Below, piece by piece: positions 11,559 to 22,654 of a stretch of DNA of 64,000 nt. The position numbers were made by a program, and so were the translations under genes. Source of the DNA: Apium graveolens. Taxonomy: Eukaryota > Streptophyta > Magnoliopsida > Apiales > Apiaceae. The stretch is taken from assembly GCF_009905375.1 (NCBI RefSeq), contig NC_133649.1, forward strand, positions 234,264,201 through 234,328,200, written 5' to 3'. Each line of letters opens with the position of its first letter. Position 1 is the stretch's first letter. The notes beneath the pieces are model-generated. The model was not told where the DNA came from and did not search any database. It saw nothing but the letters and a program-made list of their open reading frames with translations.

Positions 11559-14500
11559 TGTAATATCCGGATATCGCGTGTAATTATTTTATCAATAAAT
11601 GATTTTTATATAATTATTATGTGAATTTTGGTGAATTATCTGATGATTGATAATAATATTTAGATGTATATATGTGATAAAATGTGAGTGTGTTAATTCT
11701 ATTATGTCCAGAATAAAATATAGATAATTAAGGAATTTTTCTGGTAATTTTTGGAATATTATATGATTTTATATTGGTTTATGAATTTATTAATTATTTT
11801 CTGAATAATTAAAAATTATTTTATAAAGCCGGGAATCATCCAACCTCAACCATTTTTATGTTTTTACAACCCAAAACTCTTCCGAAAGCTCCTTCTTAAC
11901 CTAATCTGGTAATTCCGGACATTTTCCGTGTTTTAACTTTTTCAATCCGGATTACGGTTTGACCCGTGCGCCACCCGGCACACAATTTTCGATACAATAA
12001 TTGTTTCGATATATCAACAAAACCCGTATTCTCGAAAGACGGGATAATATTACATTATTTCATGTGAAGTATTTTATAAAAAGCCCGGTTGGGATAATAT
12101 CCAATACTGGTATTAAATCAGATCATTTTTACAGTTACTTAGCGGCTAAGTAACTAATTTAACGATCCAAAATGATCCAACACGATCCAATATTCTATAA
12201 ATATAAATAGCCCTTTTATTATTTCATTTTAATTGTTTAATCAAAATCATTCAGTCAGAACTAGTAATTTACAGAGAAAAACCCTAAAAACGATACGTTC
12301 TTGAAAATCAAATCTAAAAACAAAGGCGTTATCGAAATCGAAATCAAGCGTGCAATATATCAAAACGAAGCTCTCGAGAACCTCTTCCTGAATCCACCAT
12401 CTGTTTTTACCCAGAATTTAAGGTATTTTTCTGATTTAATTATTTTATTTCGAATTATTTATGAATTAAAATAGGAATTCTTTTCTTGATGTTGTTTGTG
12501 TGATTTGATGGCATAATCATGTAGATAATGTTCTCCTGATCATTTTGGTATATTATACTTCAAATTTAGAGCCCAGTAACATGTATAAATGATGGTTTGA
12601 TTATTGATAATTCGAAATTAGGGTTTTAAATCTTTGAATGTTCTTGATAAGAATTTGGGGGATTGTAATTGGTGAATTCTGGGCGCGTATGGAGGTTATA
12701 AACAAATAGATCATCCAACAATAAGTCGATTCATGTATTTAGTTTCTCCGTTGACTGCCGGAATCGACCCGCCGGAAAAGCTTGAAGCTTCGCCGACATT
12801 AATGGCGATTTCGCCGGACTGTCAGCTCTAGGGACATTGTACAGTGGTTTTTGCTCTAATTGAATTGCCGTTGAGTGGGTAAACGAAGCCCAGTCAGCCA
12901 CGAGCGGAGAAATGCTGTCTGGGATGAGGATTTAAGCTCGCCGGAAAATCCCCTGGCGGCCGGATTCTGCAATTAGGGCGGCGGGTCGAACGGTTCTTCA
13001 CGACCCGTTTGTTTGACCCGTCTTGACCCGGTTTTGATTCTCTAGAAACCAATTTCAAATCATGAATGTTGTTTCTGATTTACTTTATTTAAAAATTATT
13101 TTAAAATTCTGTTTTATTTAAAAAATTCATTTTAAATTTCTAAAAATCTATATTTAATTCTAGAAAATTATTTTAAATTCAGAAAAATTATTTTTAATTA
13201 TTTAAAAATAAATCTGATTTATTTTAATTAATTTTAATTAGTTTTTAATTAATTTAATTAATTGATTAATTTGAAATTAATTGATTAATTAATTTAATTA
13301 ATTATTAATTAATTTTAATTAGATTTAATAATTAGATTTAATTATTTAAAATCGATTTAAAAATTTTGAAAAATAGTTTCGAGCTTTAAAATATTATTTT
13401 AAATTATTTCCAAGGCTCGATAATTATTATAAAATTATTTTAAAGTGATATTCGGGTATTTAAACCCTATTATTTAATTATAAAATGATTCGGAGTCCCG
13501 TTTTAATTCCGAAAAATATTTAAAAATTCATATTAAATACCTGCAAAATCATTTTAACCCCGAATCTTCTTTGAAAAAAATTATTTGGATTAAATATCTT
13601 ACATGCTATGTGTTGTACGTGATCCATATGCTGTGTAATATGACTGTATGTGCATTGTTTGATTGTTTTATTCATAACTTTCAATTCGTACGTCGGATTT
13701 GGGTGAAACGAAGGGTAGTTAGAAGCTCATAACGAATAGAATATGATGAGACATAGTATTGATAAGTGCATGTGATATTTAACAGAGGAAGCGAAACCTA
13801 GAAAAGGGAAGCTGATAATTAGTGAGTGGGAATCACTAGATCAGTGCTGGTAAAGTGAAAGTGAATTAATAAGGCAAGTGTTTCTTTTACTCTTAGTTAT
13901 TGCAAGTATTTTGGAACGTTCTTCATTATGTTGCAACTACTCTAAACGGTTATTATTCTATATTGCAAGTACTTTGAAGTACTTAACCTAAACCCTGATT
14001 CTTATTGATTTTGAGCCATGAGCCTGTTTCTTCATGAACCGTTGATTGTTGAATTCACATATACAAACCACACCTATACGATACTACTCCACAAATACAT
14101 ACCTACCACATACTGATCCCTGATATGAAATTGCTTACCATACCAACCCTTATACCTTGTGTAACAGAAGACCAATTCTTCTAACTCTTGAACCCTTGAG
14201 TTTTCTGCTTTCAGTTTCTTTACTTGATTGAGACCCAACCTTTATGATTTCCTGGTCATTTCATGGAATTACAGACCATCCTATGTTTCAAAATAAATAT
14301 TGTTTATGATTCAACTATTGAGTTACATTGCTTATCTTATTGTGATTCTAGAATTGGATTATTTTTGAATATAGACCAGATTCATGGTCGGACCAGATTC
14401 GTGGTCACAGTAGGCCAATGTGTGCCTTGGATCCATTATATAGAGAAAAGCTGGGAGCCTTGCTCGGGGTTAGTGCGTGACTGGTCAGCAGCCTAACCTT

Positions 14501-15004
14501 GGTTTTTAAAATGAAAATGAATATCCAATTCTAATCATTGCTTATCAGTAAATTTGATTCCTTATATCATTTCAATTGATCATTGTTAATCTCAGTTACT
14601 ACCGTTGTGACTTGCTGAGCTAGTTAGCTCACTCTTACAAAACTGTTCATATTCTTTTCCAGTGAAAAAGGAAACTGGTGGTAGCGAGGATCCCCAGACA
14701 AGTGTGCGAGCTAGGTATCCAGGTTGAAATGGAATAGACTAGCAGATGATGTTCGGCTTGGTTGTGTTGATAGTTTATAATAAAGTTTAAACTTCAGATG
14801 TAAGATAAATAAATTGGGAATTTGGAACGTTTGTAATATAAATAAGGTTGTGGCTTGTGAACATACTTTAGACTGCGTCGATCCATGGAATCTGGTAAGT
14901 AGGGTCATTGCATATATATATTCTTATATTCATAAACCAGTTTAAATAGGGTGTGTGTGTTTTGTGGGCCCTAAACTTCTGACCAGGGTTTGGAGGGCGT
15001 TACA
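11559..15004 (+). repeat. 3' LTR of element A
   Basis: This LTR is 3,446 bp and near-identical to the 5' LTR by eye, with scattered substitutions. It has two, not three, copies of the 17-bp hairpin unit (14,374-14,406) and a shorter AT run. The stem of the hairpin at 14,468-14,498 is kept while its loop has one A-to-G change. The element's TSD follows at 15,005. Confidence 0.92.
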
Positions 15005-15009
15005 GTAAT

Positions 15010-17640
15010 ACTACTCTTTATCGATAAGAAGGAATAAATATATCATAGGTAAATGTTCTTCTTAGTTGGTCTATCAATAATAACTTATACATCACCACGA
15101 CCCGATTAGTGGTACTCAATCTCAACATCCATTCCAATACAACTCGCACGGTTGTAATCGGCTCATTACTCACAGAATCATTGCTACAATACTATGGTCC
15201 ACCGCTGACCTACTGTAGTCATTCGTTTTCTATGAAATCTTAATATCTAACCATACAGATTCCATACCTACCGTATCGAATTCTTCTGAGGAGGTAACAT
15301 AATCACCATTCATGATTCCTGAAGAACACTCTTGAACTTGACGTACATATGACATAAAGCAGATAAAATTGCAGAAGAGTTTCAATAAAAGCAACGATAA
15401 CAGGTTAATACCATAATTAACCATATATCTTTATTGAGAGACATGAAGCTCAAAGTTTCATTTAGTCCTTTCGTAACATAGTCTTGGCTTATCTCAAGAT
15501 AGGACCTTCTGAGATAGATAGCCTGCTCATGGAGATTACATAAATTAAATCTTTTCCAAACTACTATTACGGTTGAGTATCGCACAGTCATCAGAAGGAA
15601 TGTCAATCTTTCACACCATAATACAACCTTCATGGTTTTAACCATCATCACTGTATTCCTCTGGCACGAGCGCCTATAATTGCACTCTTACACTTAGAGT
15701 GTCGGCCACCTCAATGGCCTTTCCTGATAGTAATAGTTCCTTATAAAATAATGTCTTTTGAATGATCTCCGATTAAATTTTCTACCTCATTTCCAATCAC
15801 TGCTTGTGTGAAAATGCTCTTCCTTAAGCTTTGGTGAGAAAAAAAATATCACCATTTTTCTAAAAGTTATTTCCTCGGCCTTTAGAGGTTAACATTGTCA
15901 CGACTGACTCTCGATCATACTTAGAACGTCTATTATCTTGGGTCCTTATTGTTTTCACCAATCCCGACCTTTATTGGGTCGATCTATACTTTCTTATGGT
16001 TCATCACGTGCCCACCTGGAATTATTATAATTACGTCATATTTCCTTTATCAAAATTTCTATTCTTCAGAACTTTGAATATTACCTTTCTCCTTGTAAGA
16101 CCTCTAAGGTTATCCTTGAATCCTTCATCATGTACACCCTAGGTACAGGGCATATCAAGATACCATTTACTAATACTAGAACCATTGTCTATATAGTTCT
16201 GAAAACTTTCTCCACTGATCTTTAAATGTTGTCATTTCCTTAGTCCTTCATTCCATACTACCCAAACTCATAATGTCCCTATTAAGAGTAAAATGCCAAC
16301 CTTTATGCATCGCCCCATGGTTCATCTCAAGTTATCGAGGTTCTATCCTTAATTCCACCTTTAAAAGGTACTTGCATCATTCCATAGATAAATCAAGTCA
16401 TATATCCCTGATAAGGGTATCTTATTCAATCATTCTCACCTCGCTAGTCTATGCCTAATTTCACAATAACATCCTTATTCAAAATGAGGTCAATCCATAT
16501 GGCCTTTAAAAGATAACAACGGTTATCCGCTTTTCTTTCCTGATTTAGTAATGATAACAGGGATGTTCTGGAAGATATTGGGCATGTTCAACGTGAAATT
16601 CTTAGTTCTAACTATTTATTTACCTCTGTTATTTATCTCAATAGTCATCTCAATGTTGGGATATCTTTTATACCTAGAGTCTCCCTTTTGGGCATCAAGC
16701 CACAGGTGTTACATACACTTCACATTTTTGAAGGTCACTTCCTTCATCCCATTTTCCTAATTTCTTGTTATCCTGTCTCCTCAGTCCATCCGCGTTTCCT
16801 TATTAATACATCGGTCTATCTCAAAATTTCATCGAATACTCTCAACTTAAAGGGGATTAATTATACGTATCGCTTATGCCTTCAAACCTTGACTTTATCT
16901 CATGATCAGTCACCGTCGCGCTGATGATGACAAACTTCTCTATATTTATTGCTAGAGTTTCTTAGGGTTTCACATACCTAACTCCCTTATGCTTCTCAAC
17001 TCTCTTTCCTTTATATCTCTTTATACTCCTTTCCCTTTTAGTCTTTTATTTTCATTTCTATTACAACCATTTCATGAACCAACACAACATGAGCATTGAT
17101 TTCAAACATCCCGTCATTCTGGATTCGTGTTCTTCAGACGAACCTTCACGACTTTCATAACCTAAATTCATGATTCATCATACTTGTCCGCCTCTAGCCT
17201 GGTTTTAAAACTTCTACACTATCTCTCTATCTCCCTTAGCCTTCCACCAGCGGGTGGCCTCTCTCTTAGGAAGGTTAGTGGCAAAAACAGTCTTTTGCAC
17301 TTTGTCAATCATTTAGAATCTTAAATGATTCCTCTATTTCTTTTAGCCAGGCTCTTTCCTCAACTGGGTCAACTTGTTCCTTGGAACTCTGAGAGCTTAG
17401 CGACTTAAAGGTCCTGAAAGAAATTCCCACCGTATTGTTTCCTCAGGGTGGTGGTTGGGGATAAAAGTATAAGTTTTATTTAGGTAGGTCCATGAATTTC
17501 CCTAGAGGAGTAACATCCTGGTTCTCCCTATCTTGCTCGAATTCTGTTTTCTCAGTATGAAATGTTTCATCCTTCTCCCATAATTGGGGTTATTTATATG
17601 TTAAAAATCCTTTTTTCCACTTCATTATGTTATGGGTTCC
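15010..17640. other. Unassigned sequence inside element M, right of insertion A
   Basis: About 2.6 kb separates insertion A from recognisable RNase H/integrase of element M. Only short frames are present and none resembles a known domain to me. In M's original arrangement this position should hold integrase, so it probably represents an unidentified older insertion whose other part is 1,341-2,098. Confidence 0.4.
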
Positions 17641-18548
17641 TTCTTTCTTGATGGAAACCTCCCTGACTATCACATTCAGGGTTTTCCCTAAATCTTATTC
17701 CTCGAACTATGGTTTTCATCCAAGGTCCTGTCCTTAAGCTCTTAAATATTTAAAACCCAAATTTTGTAGGAATACCTCATTATTCCCTTATCATCTTTCT
17801 TGGTATTAATCTCTTCTCCAGTTATTGGCTCTCTGCCTTCATTCATCACCTTTTCTTGGCACAATATGATCTTTTCCCATAATTCAGGCTGCATTACAAT
17901 CTTAAACAGCCTTTCGATACTGGCTCCGATTATCTTCACTTCTATTTCCATTTTCTCAAAATATTTTATCTGCTCTTCCGAAGACATTACCATCTTGAGT
18001 CTTTCCTTTCTACTAAGGGCGTTATCCACCACATTGGCTTTTTCTAGATGATAAAGAATCTCATAATCGTAATCCTTGATTAGCTCTAACCACCTCCTCT
18101 GGCGCATGTTGAGCTCTTTCGGCGTGGAAATATACTTGAGCTCTTATGGTTTGTGTAAATCTCGTACTTCTCTCCATACAAGTAGTGCCACCAATCTTTA
18201 GGGAAAAATTATTATCGTGAGCCCAAGATCATGGGTGGGATATCCAATTTTTTATTCCCTTAATTATCTTGACGCGTACATGATTACCTTACCGTGTTGC
18301 ATAAGCACGCACCCTAATCCCTTGTGTGAAGCATCACTATAAATCACAAAATCTCCTTTTTCCCTCCAACAACGCCAACGCAGGGGCCGTCACCAATCTT
18401 TTCTTCAGTTCTTGGAAGCTGTTCTCGCATTCCTCTGTCCATTCGAACTTCTCAGTTTTACGAGTAAGCCGCGTTAAAGGGGCTGCTATCTTTGTAAACT
18501 TGAACGAACCTACGGTAATAACCGGCCCATCCTACCTCTGGTAGTCGC
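17641..18548 (-). pseudogene. RNase H and integrase N-terminus fragment (element M)
   Basis: The minus strand reads, from right to left, a GYYRRFVQ segment (about 18,520), then [36 protein letters not shown] and, at 17,742-18,107, [16 protein letters not shown] with ALSRKERL. It ends with ELKDRTLDENHSSR, the very start of integrase. Frame breaks occur near 18,110-18,290. The order matches element A and C pol. Everything upstream of GYYRRFV (gag, protease, RT) is absent. Confidence 0.8.
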
Positions 18549-18976
18549 CCTAACCAAGGTCATCAATTCCTCAACTGGTTCTTTTTTCATTCTTGTCAGG
18601 ATCCTCCACGAGATCCTTTTCAGCAACAATCCTTTTTGGGATAACATCCTTAATTGCCACATCCTTAATATGAACATCATCCGGTCCCTTGTTGGGGTGC
18701 TCCATTGGATCCACAATCTGATCCCCAATATATAATAAAACATCATCGTATTATTGTTCTTGAACTTCAGGGTTCAGAGTCCCACTACCATATACGATAA
18801 CGAACTACGCTTCTATCACGATATTTATAAGGGTTCTCATAAGGGTTTTAACTGTTAGTACTACGTTAGGTAGTCTGACTATGAACTTGGAAAGAGTTCT
18901 TATTATCTTAGTGAACTTCTTATCTTAACGTCACATCATCTCTGAGGTTCATAACGCTTAGCTCTGATACCATTTC
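18549..18976 (-). pseudogene. Leader, primer site and gag-like start of element M, fused to RNase H region
   Basis: On the minus strand the primer site TGGTATCAGAGC (18,961-18,972) follows the LTR end. About 200 bp later a frame reads DDVLLYIGDQIVDPMEHPNK and continues to PDKNEKRTS near 18,580. Within the next 30 bases the sequence becomes the GYYRRFV segment of the RT/RNase H boundary. About 2.5 kb of normal polyprotein sequence is therefore missing at one junction. I cannot tell whether the short N-terminal frame is gag or an orf0-like frame. Confidence 0.6.
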
Positions 18977-20049
18977 TGGAACACCCCCAAATCCGGGGTC
19001 GGGGATCCGGGTTGTCACGAGTTCCATTTCCCTTAATAACACTTAGGGGTCATTTGACAGATCTGAATAAAATTTCTGAATCATTAAAATTTCTGAAAAA
19101 TTAAAAAATTCTGAATTCTGAATGAATAATATCATTTGTTACATAAAATGAATAAAATTTCTGAACAATCATAATAATATATTTTTACTTGTAAGTTAAT
19201 TTATTATTTGAGATATTATTAATATAAAGCATAATACAAGTCATTAGTAATAGCTTTTTTTAATTTAATGTAGGCTATAAACAATTAGTTTCTATAATAA
19301 TTAATATTTAAATGTCAAATAACCGATAATGACACATTGAATATTATTGAAAAAACTTCCCTTAAAAACTTTATTAAAAAAATTAAAAAACAAACAAATA
19401 GAGTACACACTGAAGTAGTAACATCATTCATGTCAAATAAAAAAGCATGACAGAAGACCAGGGCAACGGTCTTAATGGTTAAGCTAGTGTTTTCCATCTT
19501 ACCGATTAAGAAGTTTATCACCTATTAAGATACAAAAAGGAAGAACCCAAACAATCTTAATGGCTAAGACATATATGTTAAGAAGGATTAAGAGAGATTA
19601 AGATGAAAATAAATGACCCCTTAATCTTAATAAACAACCAACTACTGCGTACTATGACCCCACAATATACACACACACACCACAAGTTATAGTCTCAGAG
19701 ATGAATACCAAAAATAACACAAGTCATTTTATTCCACAATTATAAGTCATTACACCTCAAAAGGGTTTCTGAATAAATTTATAGATTCTCTGCCATTATG
19801 ATTTCATCATATTGGTTCTATCAACATAAAATTCATAAATATACATAAGTCTGGTACATCAAAAGTTGAAAGTCTAGCCTACTGGTAGTTCCTACCTCAG
19901 CTACAACGGTATCAACACCTACAGGAAACTGCGGAACATTTCCTATTCGCTCGCGAATTGAGAGCTTGGTCCTGTTCATCTTCTCTAGCTGTTATTGTGT
20001 GATGAAAGAATAAAGCAAGGATGAGTAACAAGCCCAACAAAATAACATG
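18977..20049 (-). repeat. 5' LTR of element M, inner (3') part
   Basis: The LTR end abuts the primer site (plus strand TGGAACACCCCCAAAT at 18,977). The minus strand ends CCGGATTTGGGGGTGTTCCA, the same type of ending as the other Tekay LTRs here. It is interrupted by the MITE at 19,040-19,625 and by compound N from 20,050. The remaining part of the LTR is at 26,441-29,644. Confidence 0.7.
19040..19625. mobile_element. hAT-like MITE in element M LTR
   Basis: The 586-bp non-coding insert is flanked by identical 8-bp sequences CTTAATAA (19,032-19,039 and 19,626-19,633), the duplication length typical of hAT. Its ends share the inverted AGGGGTCATTT block (left, about 19,045; right, about 19,610). 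The interior repeats short CTGAAT and CTTAATGG motifs. The outermost bases of the two ends do not match perfectly, so exact termini are uncertain. Confidence 0.7.
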
Positions 20050-20196
20050 TATAATGTAATATCACAAATCTTTATTATATGAGCTTCTAAATATCATTGT
20101 TGGCTTTAATTGAATATGGTGTGTGTTTTCTGATAAGGTAGATGGTCTGTCTGTGAGTATATTTGTTCTGTGGATTAGATAGATTATGCGTCCTCC

Positions 20197-20242
20197 TTCT
20201 TTTTGTGATTCCGAGGACGGAATCCGTTTAAGGAGGGTAGAT
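20197..20242 (+). other. 3'-UTR and polypurine remnant before LTR B1
   Basis: CCGAGGACGGAATCCGTTTA then AGGAGGGTAGA directly precede the TGTAATGACC LTR start. This is the same block found before the 3' LTRs of elements A, C and M, so B1 was the 3' LTR of a plus-strand element. Confidence 0.7.
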
Positions 20243-22654
20243 TGTAATGACCAGGACTTTTCAAAATCTGTTTATTATTATTATAAAAATATTTAATCAG
20301 TCGTTAAATGAGAATTATGGGAATTATGTGAGCGATATATTTTGTGAAGTTAAGATATGTGTGAAATCATGTTTATTTGTGTAATCCTGATTTTTTTATA
20401 ATTATTTTTAGTTAAATTATTTAATTTCATTATTTATTAATGTCAGTGTGCTATAGTTAAAATAATTTTTATAAGTTTATTTTTATTCTTATATTCAGAA
20501 TATTGTTTTAAGGGTATTGATTTAAAAAAAAATAGTAAGGCTATTATAAAAAAAGAGTGAGGGTTTTAATAAAAAAAAGAAAGGAGGAAGAAAGAGTTAG
20601 GGTTTGAAAAAAAACAACAGGGAGAACAAAAAGAGATTACTTACGTTTTATGAAAAGAGGAGAAGAGAGAAAGAGATGGAGAGAAGAGGAGAGAGTAAAA
20701 TAGATAGAAAAGGAGGAAAAGAGAAGGCAAGATAGGGAGAAATAGATGAACAACAAAGTCAAATCAGAGATTATGGATTTGGAGTTTAAGGGATTAGTGT
20801 TCTTGTGATTTGGGGTTCTGAATTCTTTGTTAGCATTCTCGATAACTAAGATCTCGAGGTACGAATATCTTTTTTGTACTCTTTCTTTTCAAATTCAAAT
20901 TCGTGTGTACGGATATCTTTCTTGTATTATTTCTTTTCGTATTCGAATTCGTGTATGTATATTGCATATTCTGAATCTTGTTTAATTCGCATCCGATTCG
21001 TTGTTCATCATATGATTGTGATTTTATTCTCGTTGGAAATCTAATTTGATTATCTTCGTTTTTTGTTCTTTGTATTTTCTGAAATTCTGCTTGTAAATAT
21101 GTCAAAATCTGTTGTTTGTGTAATCTATTGCTGAAATTTCTGTTTGTTCAGCCTAACTTCATAAATTCATTATAAATTGAATATTTGTTCAAATATTATG
21201 ATCAATAACATTCTGGAAAGCTCTTTTCGATATCTACAATTTGTGTTGATATTTTGATGCTGAATTCTGTGATTTTGATGTCTTAAACATCAAAATACAA
21301 TTGTAATCAGGGGCTAATTCTGTTCTACAGTCCGTATTTATTTGTTTTCTGAATTCGTTACTTGTTCGTTTTTGACGAACCTTACCATTCTGGAAAGGTC
21401 TCGGAATTTTCTACGACTTTCGTGTTTCGTACTTTTTCAGTTGACTTCATCTTTATGCCGTAATTTGACATTCTTTGAAACTGATCAGATTTGAGCTTAT
21501 CAATAATTAGTGGTTTGTTATGTTATTTTGTTTCGTGATGTTGGGTTATAGTTTTTTTGAGGTTATTTGATAAATCTATATATGATTTTGGAGATGTAAG
21601 ATATTTGAGTGTGTGATCTTTGAGTATTTATTTTGAGTTATTTATTTTATTTGTATGACTTGGGAGTTTGTAAGACATCCGTCGCGAGTGGATAATCTCG
21701 TGCTTGGTACCTCCTATGCGGTGTACTTAAATTGTATGAGTGTGTCGCCGAAGTTGTGGGACACATATAGCCATGGCTAGTATGTGTATAATTTGGCCTT
21801 TTGGGTAGCACGTGCTTATTGCCGTGCAAGCCCCTGTAAGATATTGGGTAGCATTTTCTTTGTGCTGTGCAAGCCCCTGTAAGTTTTGATGACTACATAT
21901 TTCTGGATTACCGAAAAATGTAGGACATCCTGTAAGTGTAAGATTATCTCCCATATTCGTATGTAAGCTATTTCGTGTATTATTTTGTAAGTGTGAGAAT
22001 ATGTGTAAGAGTATATGTAAGGGTATGATTTCATTTTATCATTATTCTTTCGATTATATTATTTGAGATTATGATGTAAAATTGATAAGGATATTTGTAA
22101 GAGTATGATAAGTTTTGGGTGGTAAGCATTTAGTTTTGTTTTATGAGTTGAGTATTCATTTTTTTATATTGTCTCATTCACTATTATTATTGTGCTTCAT
22201 TCAGATATTTAGTTGTGTTTTTAGCCTCGTCATCTTTTAATCTTTGTTCAGTTATGCTTTATTTTATATCCGTATATGAGCCTTTCGCTCACTGCCAGTC
22301 TTTTGTTCTCTTTGTATTTCTCCGGCAGGTATTCTTACTTAGGCGGGCTACTTATGGGAAGGGTGCGAGTTATGGAACTTTGAGTAGTTTGGCCTTTCTT
22401 AGATTTCTCTGAGAGTTTGTTGGCATGGTTGTAATTTAGTTGTATTTTAATTCAAGAATTGTAACTTTATTGTATTTTTGAGAAGTTGTAAAGTTTTATC
22501 GGATTTTAATGGAGTTTGGATTTAAATAAGTATTATCTTGAGAAACCTTAATTAGTTGAGTCGTTAAAATTTGATTATATGATGATTGGTGTATTTTATT
22601 TTTATCTGTTTGTCAAGCTGTGTTATTAAATCCTATTTATTAGGGGTTGTTGTA
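20243..22654 (+). repeat. LTR B1 (Tekay-like)
   Basis: B1 begins TGTAATGACC. A purine-rich GAGAAGAGAG leader region lies at 20,560-20,740, and an ATCTCGAGGTACG junction near 20,850. A long, nearly perfect hairpin lies at 21,761-21,787. The end is uncertain. The best guess is a GGGGTTGTTGTA string at about 22,643-22,654, where U3-like AT-rich sequence of B2 begins. Confidence 0.55.

Larger units (their letters stand above)
2099..15004 (+). mobile_element. Element A: full-length Tekay/Del Ty3/gypsy retrotransposon, coding regions dead
   Basis: The element is 12.9 kb, with LTRs 2,099-5,565 and 11,559-15,004 that begin TG and end CA. It is flanked by perfect 5-bp duplications GTAAT (2,094-2,098 and 15,005-15,009). 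Inside are an initiator-Met-like primer site, gag with two zinc knuckles, protease, RT, RNase H, integrase and a chromodomain-like tail, then a polypurine tract. The reading frame contains many nonsense codons and at least four frameshifts. It is inserted into the integrase region of element M. Lineage is inferred from domain order and from the integrase tail ending in VLWRNP, TWELES and KYPHLF. Confidence 0.93.

Noticed and set aside
18961..18976. Possible tRNA gene suggested by the TGGTATCAGAGC complement
   Set aside because: Only the short primer-binding complement is present. There are no tRNA arms, and the position beside an LTR end explains it.
20830..22034. Several short Tyr/His/Thr-rich minus-strand frames
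   Set aside because: They lie in LTR B1. Composition follows AT-rich repeats and no domain is visible.
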